DNA from: JBHGAV01 sp041946685
Lineage (GTDB): Bacteria > Acidobacteriota > Terriglobia > Bryobacterales > Bryobacteraceae
Direction of reading: 5' to 3'
Length of the DNA stretch: 34,955 nucleotides
Assembly: GCA_041946685.1 (NCBI GenBank)
Contig: JBHGAV010000047.1
Span: 1-34,955 of the forward strand
Shown piece after piece: positions 16,069-23,991 of the stretch. The notes under the pieces were generated by a model, which saw only the letters and a program-made list of their open reading frames with translations, did not search any database and was not told where the DNA came from. Positions within the stretch are counted from its first letter, which is position 1. Every line of letters starts with the position of its first letter. The position numbers and the translations under genes were made by a program.

Positions 16069-17304
16069 TCAGTCCACGACGGCGGCCACAACCATTTCCA
16101 GCGTGCGCCGCACACCTGTATCCACGTTGATGGGCGGGTCGTAGAACTGGTCTCCGGGGTGAGGCTGCCATTTGTCGCGGCTGCCGTCATAGCGGGTGTT
16201 GGGCGCGAGGCCGGGCGGGCTCCACTGGTACTGCGAGTCGCTGCCCGCGATCTTCCAGATGACCAGGTCGAGCGAGGGCACCACGATGATGCCGAATCCG
16301 CCCGCGCCCGACTTGAAATAAGCGTCGCGCGGCGCGCCGACGATGTGCCCGTCCGCGTTCACCGTGAACTGAAAACTGTACGGGGCGTGCGGGCCGTAGG
16401 GCGACGGCTTGGAGCACTGCTCGACGTAAGCGGACGGTATGAGTTGCCGGCCGGCCCAGTTCCCCTTGTGCAGCAGCAGGTATCCCCAGCGCAGCATGTC
16501 GGTGGCGCGCACGGCGATACCGCCGCCACCGGGTGTGTTGGTGGCGCCGGGACGAGGCGGATACCCCCACGGTCCGAACTGCATCGGGTTCGCCAGCTTT
16601 TCGCGGATGTACTCCTCCATCTGCTTCCCGGTGATGTTGTGAATCAGGATCGACAGCACATGGGTTCCCTGATTCGAGTAGAAATACCCGCCTCCGGGAT
16701 TGGTCCACATCGGGGCGCGCAGGGCGAGCAGGTCAGCGCCGATGGACCGGTCGACCGGCGGAGCGGCCTCCACCTTGACACCCTCTCCGTTGACGATCGC
16801 TGTGCCGCCGCTGCCGTCCTGCATCCCCGAGTTCATCGCCAGCAGGTGCCCCAGCTTGATGTCGGCCTTGCGGGGGTCGCTGAGCGGGAGGGCCTGAGGC
16901 AGGTATTTCTGGGTGAACACCTTGGTGTCGAGCCCATCAGGGAATTGGTCCTTGTACTCCTGGAGCATGATGCCGCACGCGATGCTGGTGAAGGTCTTCC
17001 CCACGGAAGCCGTGCTGGGCGTGACGTCGCGCGCGCACTTTCCGTAATAGTTCTCGTAGACGAGCCATCCGCGGCGGAGTACCAGAAGACCACCATGCTG
17101 GCTGGTTCGCGTAGTGTACTGGAACGCCTGCTCCAGTCGCCTGACGTCCATGCCGAGGACCTTGCGGATCTGGGCCGCATCCTTGAGAGTCCGCCACCCG
17201 CCTGCGCTGTCGGGCGGCGGGTAGTAAGGCTTGTCCGCGGCCAGCGCGCCGACCGAGCAGAGAAGTGAGAACAGGAGTATTCGCATCGTTCCGCGAGCGA
17301 CCAT
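16069..17304 (-). CDS. Secreted serine hydrolase of the beta-lactamase (class C/PBP-like) family
   Basis: This is a 411-residue exported protein with a signal peptide (MRILLFSLLCSVGALAA after a short leader). The SxxK motif is SVGK (Ser100-Lys103, in STASVGKTF), followed by YSN (in FYSNQGTH) and a KSGAGG stretch in place of the KTG box. These features fit the beta-lactamase-related serine hydrolases (PF00144), which include esterases, D-aminopeptidases and penicillin-binding-like enzymes. True beta-lactam hydrolysis is not implied. GGAGGA about 9 bases before the ATG at 17304 supports that start over ATG 17286. It converges with the S46 peptidase gene, with a 9 bp gap and no terminator seen between them. 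Its 5' end is divergent from the sulfate assimilation operon. Confidence 0.88.
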   Translation of the reverse strand: MVARGTMRILLFSLLCSVGALAADKPYYPPPDSAGGWRTLKDAAQIRKVLGMDVRRLEQAFQYTTRTSQHGGLLVLRRGWLVYENYYGKCARDVTPSTASVGKTFTSIACGIMLQEYKDQFPDGLDTKVFTQKYLPQALPLSDPRKADIKLGHLLAMNSGMQDGSGGTAIVNGEGVKVEAAPPVDRSIGADLLALRAPMWTNPGGGYFYSNQGTHVLSILIHNITGKQMEEYIREKLANPMQFGPWGYPPRPGATNTPGGGGIAVRATDMLRWGYLLLHKGNWAGRQLIPSAYVEQCSKPSPYGPHAPYSFQFTVNADGHIVGAPRDAYFKSGAGGFGIIVVPSLDLVIWKIAGSDSQYQWSPPGLAPNTRYDGSRDKWQPHPGDQFYDPPINVDTGVRRTLEMVVAAVVD

Positions 17305-17363
17305 GAATCCGTTCCTCCGTCGCCCAGTTTACTTCATCGGGCGGGAGTGTGCCGCAACTCCAC

Positions 17364-17392
17364 TTGATTAATCTGCACAATCTTGATATGCT
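17364..17392 (+). promoter_or_regulatory. Candidate promoter of the sulfate assimilation operon
   Basis: TTGATT (17364-17369) and TATGCT (17387-17392) are spaced by 17 bp. The leader from the expected start to the cobA ATG would be about 26 nt, too short for a riboswitch. Regulation by a protein activator or repressor is therefore more likely, but no operator was identified. Confidence 0.45.
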
Positions 17393-17424
17393 TTGGGGTA
17401 TTGGAGTGCTCAGAGGCGGACTTG

Positions 17425-18186
17425 ATGGGGAAGATCTATCTGGTGGGGGCGGGGCCGGGCGATCCGGAGTTGCTGACAATAAAGGCCTTACGGCTCCTTC
17501 AGGGAGCCTCGGTGGTACTCTACGACCGCTTGGTGACGGCCGAGATCCTCGCCTTGGCCAATCCTCAGGCCGAGTTCCTGTATGGCGGCAAGCACGAAGG
17601 CGATCAGGAGGCCGTGCAGGCCTGGATCTACGGCCAGGTGATCGACAAGGTCCGCTCCGGCCTGGATGTGGTGCGGCTCAAGGGGGGCGATCCCTTCGTG
17701 TTCGGGCGCGGCGGCGAGGAGTGCCGCTTCTTCCAGCAGCACGGAATCGAAGTCGAAGTCGTGCCGGGCATCAGTTCGGCTTTGGCGGCCCCGGCCGCCG
17801 CGGGCATTCCCCTGACCTACCGCGGCGTGTCGCGATCCTTCGCAGTCTTGGCCGGACACTGCGGCGAGGGCACGCTCCCGAACTTGCGGGGCCTTTCGAA
17901 TGTGGACACGCTGGTCATCCTGATGGGCGTCGGACGGCGCGCCTCCATCGCACAAGAACTGATCGACGCCGGTCGGGACCCCCGTGAGCCGGCGGCCTTC
18001 ATCGAGCGCGCCACAACCTCCGGCCAGCGTGTCTGCTCGACCACTCTGGGATCCATCGCCGCGGGCGGCGTGGAGGTCTCCTCTCCCGCCACGCTGGTTG
18101 TGGGGGCAGTCGTGGGTCTCCGCGAGATGCCAGCGGGAGGCGAGGAGTGGGCAGAGACGCCCGCACTCTCCAGCCAAGGGGCTTGA
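17425..18186 (+). CDS. cobA: Uroporphyrinogen-III C-methyltransferase (SUMT)
   Basis: This 253-residue enzyme methylates uroporphyrinogen III twice with SAM to give precorrin-2, the precursor of siroheme and cobalamin. Classic motifs are VGAGPGDPELLT near the N-terminus, RLKGGDPFVFGRGGEE, VVPGISSALAAPAAAGIPLT and the ILMGVGR strand. The length is that of single-function SUMT. I start at ATG 17425, with GAGGCGG upstream; the frame is open a little further but without family sequence. It opens the operon whose later genes include a precorrin-2 dehydrogenase and the siroheme-requiring sulfite reductase, so its immediate job is siroheme supply. The same intermediate could feed B12 for NrdJ, but no cobalamin genes are in the window. 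Confidence 0.95.
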   Translation: MGKIYLVGAGPGDPELLTIKALRLLQGASVVLYDRLVTAEILALANPQAEFLYGGKHEGDQEAVQAWIYGQVIDKVRSGLDVVRLKGGDPFVFGRGGEECRFFQQHGIEVEVVPGISSALAAPAAAGIPLTYRGVSRSFAVLAGHCGEGTLPNLRGLSNVDTLVILMGVGRRASIAQELIDAGRDPREPAAFIERATTSGQRVCSTTLGSIAAGGVEVSSPATLVVGAVVGLREMPAGGEEWAETPALSSQGA

Positions 18187-18203
18187 CCATCGAAGGGGTA
18201 ACA

Positions 18204-19160
18204 ATGGCAACCGGGTTTGCGCTGAACCATCCCGCACCTGGCGGACATCAACACATATCGTCTTCCGAGATGTCGCATTTGCGCCTTCTAGAGGCCGAGA
18301 GCATTCACATCCTGCGCGAAGTGGTGGCCGAGTTCGCCTGGCCGGCGATGCTCTACTCGATCGGGAAGGACTCCTCGGTCATGCTGCGGCTGGCGCAAAA
18401 GGCCTTCTATCCGGGCCCGATTCCCTTCCCCCTCCTGCACATCGACACCACCTACAAATTCCGGGAGATGATCCGGTTCCGGGACCAGCAGGCGGCAGCT
18501 GTGGGCGCCAGGCTGATTGTTCACACCAACCAGGCGGCCATCCGGGACGGCGCAAGTCCATTCCGCCTGGGCACCGAGAAGTGCTGCGCGCTGCTCAAGA
18601 CCCGGGCGCTCTTGGACGCCTTGAGCGAAGGCGGCTTCGACGCGGCCTTCGGGGGAGCCCGGCGCGATGAGGAGAAGTCGCGCGCCAAGGAACGGGTCTA
18701 TTCCTTCCGGGACCGGATGGGACAGTGGGACCCGAAGAACCAGCGTCCCGAGCTTTGGAACCTGTTCAACGGACGCGTGGACAAGGGCGAGAGCATTCGC
18801 GTCTTCCCGCTTTCGAATTGGACCGAGCGGGACGTGTGGCAGTACATCCTCGTCGAGAGCATCCCAGTCGTCCCCCTCTACTTCGCCAGCGTGCGCGAGG
18901 TCGTCGTGCGCGGCGATTCCCTGCTCCCGGTCGAGCACAATCCGCCCCTGCTGCCCGGCGAGAAGCCGGAGCCGGTCCTGTGCAGAATGCGCTCACTCGG
19001 CTGCACCTACTGCACGGGCGCCATCCGCTCCAGCGCCGACACGGTGCCGCGAATCATCGAGGAGCTGGCCGCCTTCCGCCGCTCCGAGCGCGAGAACCGC
19101 GTGATCGATCACGACCGGGAGGGTTCGATGGAGCTCAAGAAACGCGAGGGATACTTCTGA
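18204..19160 (+). CDS. cysD: Sulfate adenylyltransferase subunit 2
   Basis: This 318-residue small subunit of ATP sulfurylase makes adenylyl sulfate (APS) from sulfate and ATP, with CysN as GTPase partner. It shows the adenylate-forming PP-loop variant YSIGKDSSVM, then FPLLHIDTTYKFREM, GGARRDEEKSRAKER and the C-terminal RMRSLGCTYCTGA. The ATG at 18204 has AAGGGG upstream and gives about 22 residues before the usual family start (MSHLRLLEAESIHILRE); the internal ATG at 18270 is an alternative. It follows cobA by 17 bp, and its stop overlaps the cysN ATG (TGATG). Confidence 0.95.
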   Translation: MATGFALNHPAPGGHQHISSSEMSHLRLLEAESIHILREVVAEFAWPAMLYSIGKDSSVMLRLAQKAFYPGPIPFPLLHIDTTYKFREMIRFRDQQAAAVGARLIVHTNQAAIRDGASPFRLGTEKCCALLKTRALLDALSEGGFDAAFGGARRDEEKSRAKERVYSFRDRMGQWDPKNQRPELWNLFNGRVDKGESIRVFPLSNWTERDVWQYILVESIPVVPLYFASVREVVVRGDSLLPVEHNPPLLPGEKPEPVLCRMRSLGCTYCTGAIRSSADTVPRIIEELAAFRRSERENRVIDHDREGSMELKKREGYF

Positions 19161-20863
19161 TGCCGCACAAGGGCCTGCTGCGCTTCACCACCGCGGGCAG
19201 CGTGGACGACGGCAAGTCCACGCTGATCGGGCGGCTCCTGCACGACTCCGGCGGAGTTTTTGAGGACCAGCTCGCCTCTGTGCGCAACTCCGGCCTGAAC
19301 CGCTCCGCCGGGCCGCTGGACTTCTCCCTCATCACCGACGGGCTCCGGGCGGAGCGCGAGCAGGGGATCACCATCGACGTGGCCTATCGCTACTTCTCGA
19401 CGCCTTCGAGGAACTTCATCATCGCCGATACGCCCGGGCACGAGCAGTACACACGCAACATGGCCACGGGCGCCTCGACGGCGGACCTGGCGGTGATTCT
19501 GGTGGATGTGGCGGGCGGAGTGACGCCGCAGTCGCGCCGGCACGCCTGCATCGCCTCGCTACTGGGCATTCCCAGCGTGGTGGTCGCGGTCAACAAGATG
19601 GACCTGGCCGGCTGCCGGCACGAGCCCTTCGACAAGGTCCGCCGCGAGCTGGAGCCGCACCTGGAGCGGCTGGGAATCCGGGAAGCGCAGTTTATCCCGG
19701 TCAGCGCGCTGGAAGGCGACAACGTGGTCGCGCGGAGCGGCCGCATGCCCTGGTACCAGGGACCCAGCCTGCTCGAGCACCTGGAGGCGGCGCCTGTGGC
19801 TCTGTCCGGCGAGGAGGGGCCGCTGCGTTTCCCGGTGCAGTACGTGTTGCGTCCGGACTCCAGCTTCCGCGGCTACGCGGGCCAGCTTGTCTCCGGGCGC
19901 TTGCGCGTGGGAGACCCCGTGATGGTCCTGCCCTCGGGCCGCACCACCCGCGTGAAATCGCTGCCCGCCATAGGGGGCGATCTGGACGAGGCCCGCCCGC
20001 CGATGTCGATCGCGGTCCGCCTGGAACACGAGCTGGACATCAGCCGGGGGGACATGCTGGTGGACCCGCGCCGGCTGCCGCACGTGGCCCGCCGGTTCCA
20101 AGCGCGCCTGATCTGGATGCACGCCGAACCGCTGAGGACCAACCGGCCCTACCTGCTCAAGCAAACGACGCAGCAGGTCCCGGCAACGGTCACGCGCCTG
20201 CGTCACCGGCTTAACGTGGACACGCTCGAGCGCGAAGAGGCCGACCGGCTGGAGATGAACGAGATTGGCGGCGTCACAGTGGAGACCAGCCGCCCGATCT
20301 ATTTCGATACCTACGAGTCGATTCGAGGTACCGGCAGCTTCATCCTGATCGACCCGGCCAGCAACGCAACGGTCGCGGCGGGCATGATCGAGCCGCCCGC
20401 GAGGGGCGGGGCTGCGGGGCAGGAAGTCAAAGCCGCCCTTCAGGAGTTGGAGTTCCGGAGCAGCCGCCTGACGCCCGCGGAGCGCTACTCGCGGGCCGGA
20501 CACTATCCGGCGGTGATCTGGCTGTCGGCCCGGAAGGACCTGGCCTACCTGCTGGAGGTGAAGCTGTTCACCCGCGGCTTTCAGGTCCACGTCGTGAGCG
20601 GGGAGACGGAGAGCGCCATCCTGCCCGAACTGGCGCAGTTGCTGGTGGCGGCGGGATTGATCGCCATCTTCTCGGTCCCGGCGATGGACCGCGGCGAAAT
20701 CGAGCGCGCCCGCGAACTGGTTCCCCCGGGCCGCTTCGTCGAACTGGCCCCCGACGCGCTGCCGCCCTCCGACGAGGAGGCGGCGCGGCAGATCTGCGAT
20801 CGGCTCGAAGCCGGAGGCATCATCCCGGCTGCATCGAACTTCTGTGATGGGGAGGGTATCTGA
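19160..20863 (+). CDS. cysN: Sulfate adenylyltransferase subunit 1 with a degenerate C-terminal APS-kinase domain
   Basis: This 567-residue protein begins at ATG 19160, overlapping the cysD stop. Residues 1 to about 430 are a CysN elongation-factor-like GTPase: GSVDDGKST (G1), ITIDVAYRYF (G2 region), DTPGHEQY (G3), NKMDL (G4) and two beta-barrel domains. Residues about 443-567 align with APS kinase (CysC) as in CysNC/NodQ fusions: YPAVIWL, EVKLFTRGFQVHV, AQLLVAAGLIAIFS, ERARELVPPGRFVEL. The kinase P-loop (normally GLSGSGKST) reads LSARKDLAY, and the DGDNxR segment after strand 2 is replaced by SGETES. The kinase half is therefore almost certainly inactive. This fits the APS-reductase type CysH in the same operon, which needs no PAPS. 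ATP sulfurylase activity should be intact. Confidence 0.93.
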   Translation: MPHKGLLRFTTAGSVDDGKSTLIGRLLHDSGGVFEDQLASVRNSGLNRSAGPLDFSLITDGLRAEREQGITIDVAYRYFSTPSRNFIIADTPGHEQYTRNMATGASTADLAVILVDVAGGVTPQSRRHACIASLLGIPSVVVAVNKMDLAGCRHEPFDKVRRELEPHLERLGIREAQFIPVSALEGDNVVARSGRMPWYQGPSLLEHLEAAPVALSGEEGPLRFPVQYVLRPDSSFRGYAGQLVSGRLRVGDPVMVLPSGRTTRVKSLPAIGGDLDEARPPMSIAVRLEHELDISRGDMLVDPRRLPHVARRFQARLIWMHAEPLRTNRPYLLKQTTQQVPATVTRLRHRLNVDTLEREEADRLEMNEIGGVTVETSRPIYFDTYESIRGTGSFILIDPASNATVAAGMIEPPARGGAAGQEVKAALQELEFRSSRLTPAERYSRAGHYPAVIWLSARKDLAYLLEVKLFTRGFQVHVVSGETESAILPELAQLLVAAGLIAIFSVPAMDRGEIERARELVPPGRFVELAPDALPPSDEEAARQICDRLEAGGIIPAASNFCDGEGI

Positions 20864-22558
20864 ATGAGCACTGCGACCAGCACGCCGCCGTCGGCCGTCG
20901 AGAAGGCCAAGCTGGCGAGCCGCCATCTGCGCGGCCAAATCGTGGAGGAACTCGCGCTTGCGACGGACGGTTTCGCCAAGGAGACCGTCCACATCCTGAA
21001 GTTCCACGGGATCTACCAACAGAACGACCGGGACGCCCGCAAGTCCGGCGGGCCCAATCCGTCCACCTCCATGGTGCGGGTCAGCATCCCGGGCGGCGTG
21101 GTGACCCCGCGCCAGTATCTGGCCCTGGATCGCCTGGCCGATGAAGCCGGGGACGGCAGCCTGCGAGTGACCACGCGACAGGACATGCAGTTCCACCGGG
21201 TGAGCAAGACGAACCTGAGGGCGCTGATGCGCACGATGAATCAGAATCTGCTCACCACCCTGGCCGGTTGCGGCGACGTGGTGCGGAACGTGGTGGCGTG
21301 TCCGGCTCCGCTTGGAGGTGCGGGCCGGGAGGAAACCATGGCGTACGCGCAGGCGTTGAGCCGGCGCTTGAAGCCCAGGACGCGGGCGTACTACGAGGTC
21401 TGGGTCGACGGCGAGAAGGCCGCCGCCGCCGAGAGCCGCCCCGCGGAGGACGAACCTCTCTACGGCGCCGCCTACCTTCCCCGCAAGTTCAAAATCGCCT
21501 TCGCCGCTCCTGGCGACAACTGCGTGGACGTCTACACCAACGACGTCGGCATCGTGCCGATGCGCGCCGGAGGAAGGCTGGAAGGATTCATGCTCCTGGT
21601 GGGGGGAGGTCTGGGCTTGAGCCCCGGCGTGAGAGCGACCCACCCGCGCCTGGGCGATCCCCTGGGCATGGTGGAGCCGGGTCAGTTGTGGGAGGTGGTG
21701 GAGGCCGTCGTGGCGATCCACCGGGATTTCGGCAACCGCTCCAACCGCAAGCTCGCCCGGCTCAAGTACGTGCTCGACGCCTGGGGATTGGAGCGGTTCC
21801 AGACGGAGGTTGAAACCCGCGCGGGCCTCAAGCTGAATCCGGCGGGTGCTCTGGATTGGCACGGAGCGCACGACCACCTCGGCTGGCACGAGCAGGCCGA
21901 TGGTCTCTGGTTCCTGGGGCTGCGCGTGCCAGACGGCAGGATCAAGGACCGGGAAGGAGTCCGTCTTCGAACCGCGCTGCGGGAACTTGCTCAAGGGCCC
22001 ATGAGCGAGATACGGCTTACGCCACAGCAGAACGTCCTGCTGACCGGCATCTCGCCGGAGAACCGTTCCAGAATTGAGGCTGTGCTCAGGGCGGCCGGAG
22101 TGCCGCTGGTGGAACAACTGCCACCGATTCTGCGGCATTCGATGGCGTGTCCGGCGCTTCCCACTTGCGGACAGGCAGTGACCGAGGCCGAGCGAGTCTC
22201 GCCGCAGGTGCTCGCGGACATCGGCGCGCGGCTGGGCGAGGCCGGGCTGCCGGACCAGCAGGTGGTGGTGCGGATGACCGGCTGCTCGAACGGGTGCGCC
22301 CGTCCATTGACTGCGGAGATCGGCCTGGTGGGAGAGAGCGTAGATCTCTACCGGATCTACCTGGGGGGCTCGGTCCTGGGCACGCGTCTGGCGGCGTTGT
22401 TCGCCTCGGGCGTGCCCCGCTCCGAGATAGGCGCGCGGCTTCTTCCGGTGCTGCTCCGCTACCGCGACGAACGGACCCCGGGCGAGACGTTCGGGGACTT
22501 CTGCCACCGCGTTGGCCCCCGCGCCCCGAAGGCCGAGCCCGTGGCGGAGGCAGGATGA
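20864..22558 (+). CDS. cysI: Assimilatory sulfite reductase, siroheme/[4Fe-4S] hemoprotein
   Basis: This 564-residue enzyme reduces sulfite to sulfide by six electrons. The duplicated ferredoxin-nitrite/sulfite reductase fold is clear, and the four cluster and siroheme ligands are Cys429 and Cys435 (ACPALPTCG) and Cys474 and Cys478 (TGCSNGC), very close to the E. coli CysI numbering. RVTTRQDMQFHRV and the LPRKFKIAF segments are siroheme-binding landmarks. GGGGAGGG precedes the ATG at 20864, right after the cysN stop. No flavoprotein CysJ gene is present in the operon, so electrons may come from ferredoxin or an unlinked CysJ. The gene overlaps sirC by 4 bp. A 982-codon open frame on the opposite strand is a shadow. 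Confidence 0.95.
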   Translation: MSTATSTPPSAVEKAKLASRHLRGQIVEELALATDGFAKETVHILKFHGIYQQNDRDARKSGGPNPSTSMVRVSIPGGVVTPRQYLALDRLADEAGDGSLRVTTRQDMQFHRVSKTNLRALMRTMNQNLLTTLAGCGDVVRNVVACPAPLGGAGREETMAYAQALSRRLKPRTRAYYEVWVDGEKAAAAESRPAEDEPLYGAAYLPRKFKIAFAAPGDNCVDVYTNDVGIVPMRAGGRLEGFMLLVGGGLGLSPGVRATHPRLGDPLGMVEPGQLWEVVEAVVAIHRDFGNRSNRKLARLKYVLDAWGLERFQTEVETRAGLKLNPAGALDWHGAHDHLGWHEQADGLWFLGLRVPDGRIKDREGVRLRTALRELAQGPMSEIRLTPQQNVLLTGISPENRSRIEAVLRAAGVPLVEQLPPILRHSMACPALPTCGQAVTEAERVSPQVLADIGARLGEAGLPDQQVVVRMTGCSNGCARPLTAEIGLVGESVDLYRIYLGGSVLGTRLAALFASGVPRSEIGARLLPVLLRYRDERTPGETFGDFCHRVGPRAPKAEPVAEAG

Positions 22559-23133
22559 CGTTCCGATACCCGGTCGTACTCGGACTCGAAGGAAAGAGCT
22601 GCCTGGTGATCGGCGACGCGTTCGGAGCGGAAGAGAAAGCGCGTGGGCTCGGTGAGCAAGGCGCCGTGGTCACCCGCCGTCCGGACTACGAGGAAGGCTG
22701 CCTGGTAGGCTTCTTCCTGGTCATCGCGGCCACGGGCGACGGCGCGCTCAACGCGCGCATCGCGGCGGAGGCCGGGCGGATGGGGATCTTGTGCAACGCG
22801 GTGGATGATCCTCCGAACTGCAACTTCATCTTTCCCGCCGTTCACCGGCAGGGCGACCTCACGGTCGCGGTTTCTTCGGGTGGCAGGAGTCCCGCCGTGG
22901 CGGTCCGCTTGAGGGACCGCATCGCCGCCGGGGTCGGACCGGAATATGGCCGTCTGCTCGAGCTTCTGGGCGAGCTGCGCGAGGAACTGGCCGCTAGATT
23001 CCCGGATTTCGACGAGCGCCGGCGGCTCTGGTACAGGTTGGCGGACTCCGAGGCCTTGAGCCTCTTGAGGGACTCGCGGAGAGATGAAGCCGGCCGACTG
23101 CTCCGCGAGCTCATTGAAAGGACCCCCGCATGA
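22555..23133 (+). CDS. Precorrin-2 dehydrogenase (siroheme synthase N-terminal domain)
   Basis: This 192-residue protein corresponds to the CysG N-terminal/Met8p/SirC domain, which oxidises precorrin-2 to sirohydrochlorin with NAD and may also insert iron. Recognisable parts are YPVVLGLEGKSCLVIG, NAVDDPPNCNFIFPAV and VAVSSGGRSPAVAVRLRDRI, the last two almost diagnostic. The dinucleotide loop is odd: where GGGxxAxRK is usual, it reads GDAFGAEEK (20-28), lacking the second glycine of the canonical pattern. Start ATG 22555 overlaps the cysI stop (ATGA), and its stop overlaps the cysH start (ATGA). With CobA it completes siroheme supply for CysI. A sirC or cysG-N name would fit. Confidence 0.9.
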   Translation: MTFRYPVVLGLEGKSCLVIGDAFGAEEKARGLGEQGAVVTRRPDYEEGCLVGFFLVIAATGDGALNARIAAEAGRMGILCNAVDDPPNCNFIFPAVHRQGDLTVAVSSGGRSPAVAVRLRDRIAAGVGPEYGRLLELLGELREELAARFPDFDERRRLWYRLADSEALSLLRDSRRDEAGRLLRELIERTPA

Positions 23134-23822
23134 GACTGGAAGAGATACGCCTTTTCGCAGATGGTCTTCAGGGCGAGGAGCTGATTCAATTGGTGCTCAA
23201 GCACCAGGACAAGGCAGCATGCCTGACGTGCAGTTTTCAGGCCGAGGACATGGTCGTGCTCGATATGATCAGGAAGGTCCGCCCCGGTATCCCCGTGCTG
23301 TTCCTGGACACGGGCTACCACTTTCCCGAGATCTACGCGTACCGCGATCGAATGGCGGGGCTTTGGGGACTGAACCTGCTCAACCTTCAACCCGAACTCA
23401 AAGTCGCCGAGCAGGAATCCAAGCTGGGAAAGCTGTTCGAGACGGACCCGGGCCGCTGCTGCCACCTGCGGAAGGTGGAGCCCCTGCGGCGCGCCCTGGA
23501 AGGTTACCAGATCTGGCTCACGGGCCTGCGGCGGGAGCAGTCGCCCACGCGCGCTGCGCTCGAGGAGGTCGAACTTCAGCGGCTCGACTCGGGCGCCTCC
23601 ATCCTGAAGCTCAGCCCGCTGGCCCGCTGGACCACCAAGGAGGTGTGGAGCTACCTGGCTGTACACAAGATCGAGAGCCTGCCGCTATACGAGCAGGGCT
23701 ACACAAGCATAGGGTGCCAGCCCTGCACCGCAGTTCCTGCCGATCCTTCCAACCCGCGTTCGGGGCGCTGGGGCGGCGTGAAGCTGGAGTGCGGCATTCA
23801 CACGCACTCTGAATCTCAATAA
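23130..23822 (+). CDS. cysH: Adenylyl-sulfate (APS) reductase, CysH family
   Basis: This 230-residue thioredoxin-dependent reductase makes sulfite. Two cysteine pairs, Cys110-Cys111 (GRCCHLRK) and Cys196/Cys199 (GCQPC), form the [4Fe-4S] site that marks APS reductases as opposed to PAPS reductases, and Cys221 in ECGIHTH is the catalytic thiol. FLDTGYHFPE and TGLRREQSPTR are nucleotide-site motifs. Start ATG 23130 overlaps the upstream stop. The last sense codon (Gln) and the stop codon lie inside the BON-domain repeat that begins at 23815, so the native 3' end of cysH appears to have been replaced by that sequence; catalytic parts are complete. Confidence 0.95.
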   Translation: MRLEEIRLFADGLQGEELIQLVLKHQDKAACLTCSFQAEDMVVLDMIRKVRPGIPVLFLDTGYHFPEIYAYRDRMAGLWGLNLLNLQPELKVAEQESKLGKLFETDPGRCCHLRKVEPLRRALEGYQIWLTGLRREQSPTRAALEEVELQRLDSGASILKLSPLARWTTKEVWSYLAVHKIESLPLYEQGYTSIGCQPCTAVPADPSNPRSGRWGGVKLECGIHTHSESQ

Positions 23823-23971
23823 CCAGCTTGTTGACGACCTTGGTGACGCCTCTCACCTTCTTGGTGATGCGCTCGGCGCGGCTCTTCTGCCTGTCGTTCT
23901 TGACCTTGCCGACGAGCGTGACGACTCCTTCCTTCACTTCCACCTCGATCCCGCCGCCCTGCGCGGTCATG
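23815..23971. repeat. Direct repeat A (BON-domain coding sequence)
   Basis: These 157 bp match 27596-27752 without gaps, about 90% by eye (roughly 16 differences). Both copies have the same orientation and their starts are 3,781 bp apart. The pair flanks the PadR-permease cassette. Most differences are synonymous or conservative. Confidence 0.85.
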
Positions 23972-23991
23972 TTGTCGGCCGCTCGAGCCAA
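23816..23991 (-). pseudogene. BON-domain protein remnant
   Basis: Read on the minus strand, this encodes MTAQGGGIEVEVKEG and continues to NKLVIEI, a near copy of residues 43-95 of the intact BON gene at 27590-27877, with about five conservative changes in 53. Upstream of that block the similarity decays (only PKV and ARAADN are recognisable, in plus-strand sequence near 23975-24030), and there is no signal peptide or ATG start. Downstream the native stop is gone: the frame runs on antisense through the end of cysH to about 23611. It is most simply a decayed paralogue. Expression of the fused antisense frame from the TTG at 23991 cannot be excluded. Confidence 0.7.

Noticed and set aside
16069..17304. 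Calling the serine hydrolase an antibiotic-resistance beta-lactamase
   Set aside because: The third motif is KSGAGG rather than KTG, and the family includes many esterases and peptidases; context does not support resistance.
17393..17424. SAM or cobalamin riboswitch ahead of the sulfate operon
   Set aside because: The leader from the candidate promoter is about 26 nt, too short for any known riboswitch.
19559..22507. A 982-codon open frame on the minus strand across cysN and cysI
   Set aside because: It shadows two confidently identified genes and is low-complexity, rich in His, Gln, Arg and Ala.
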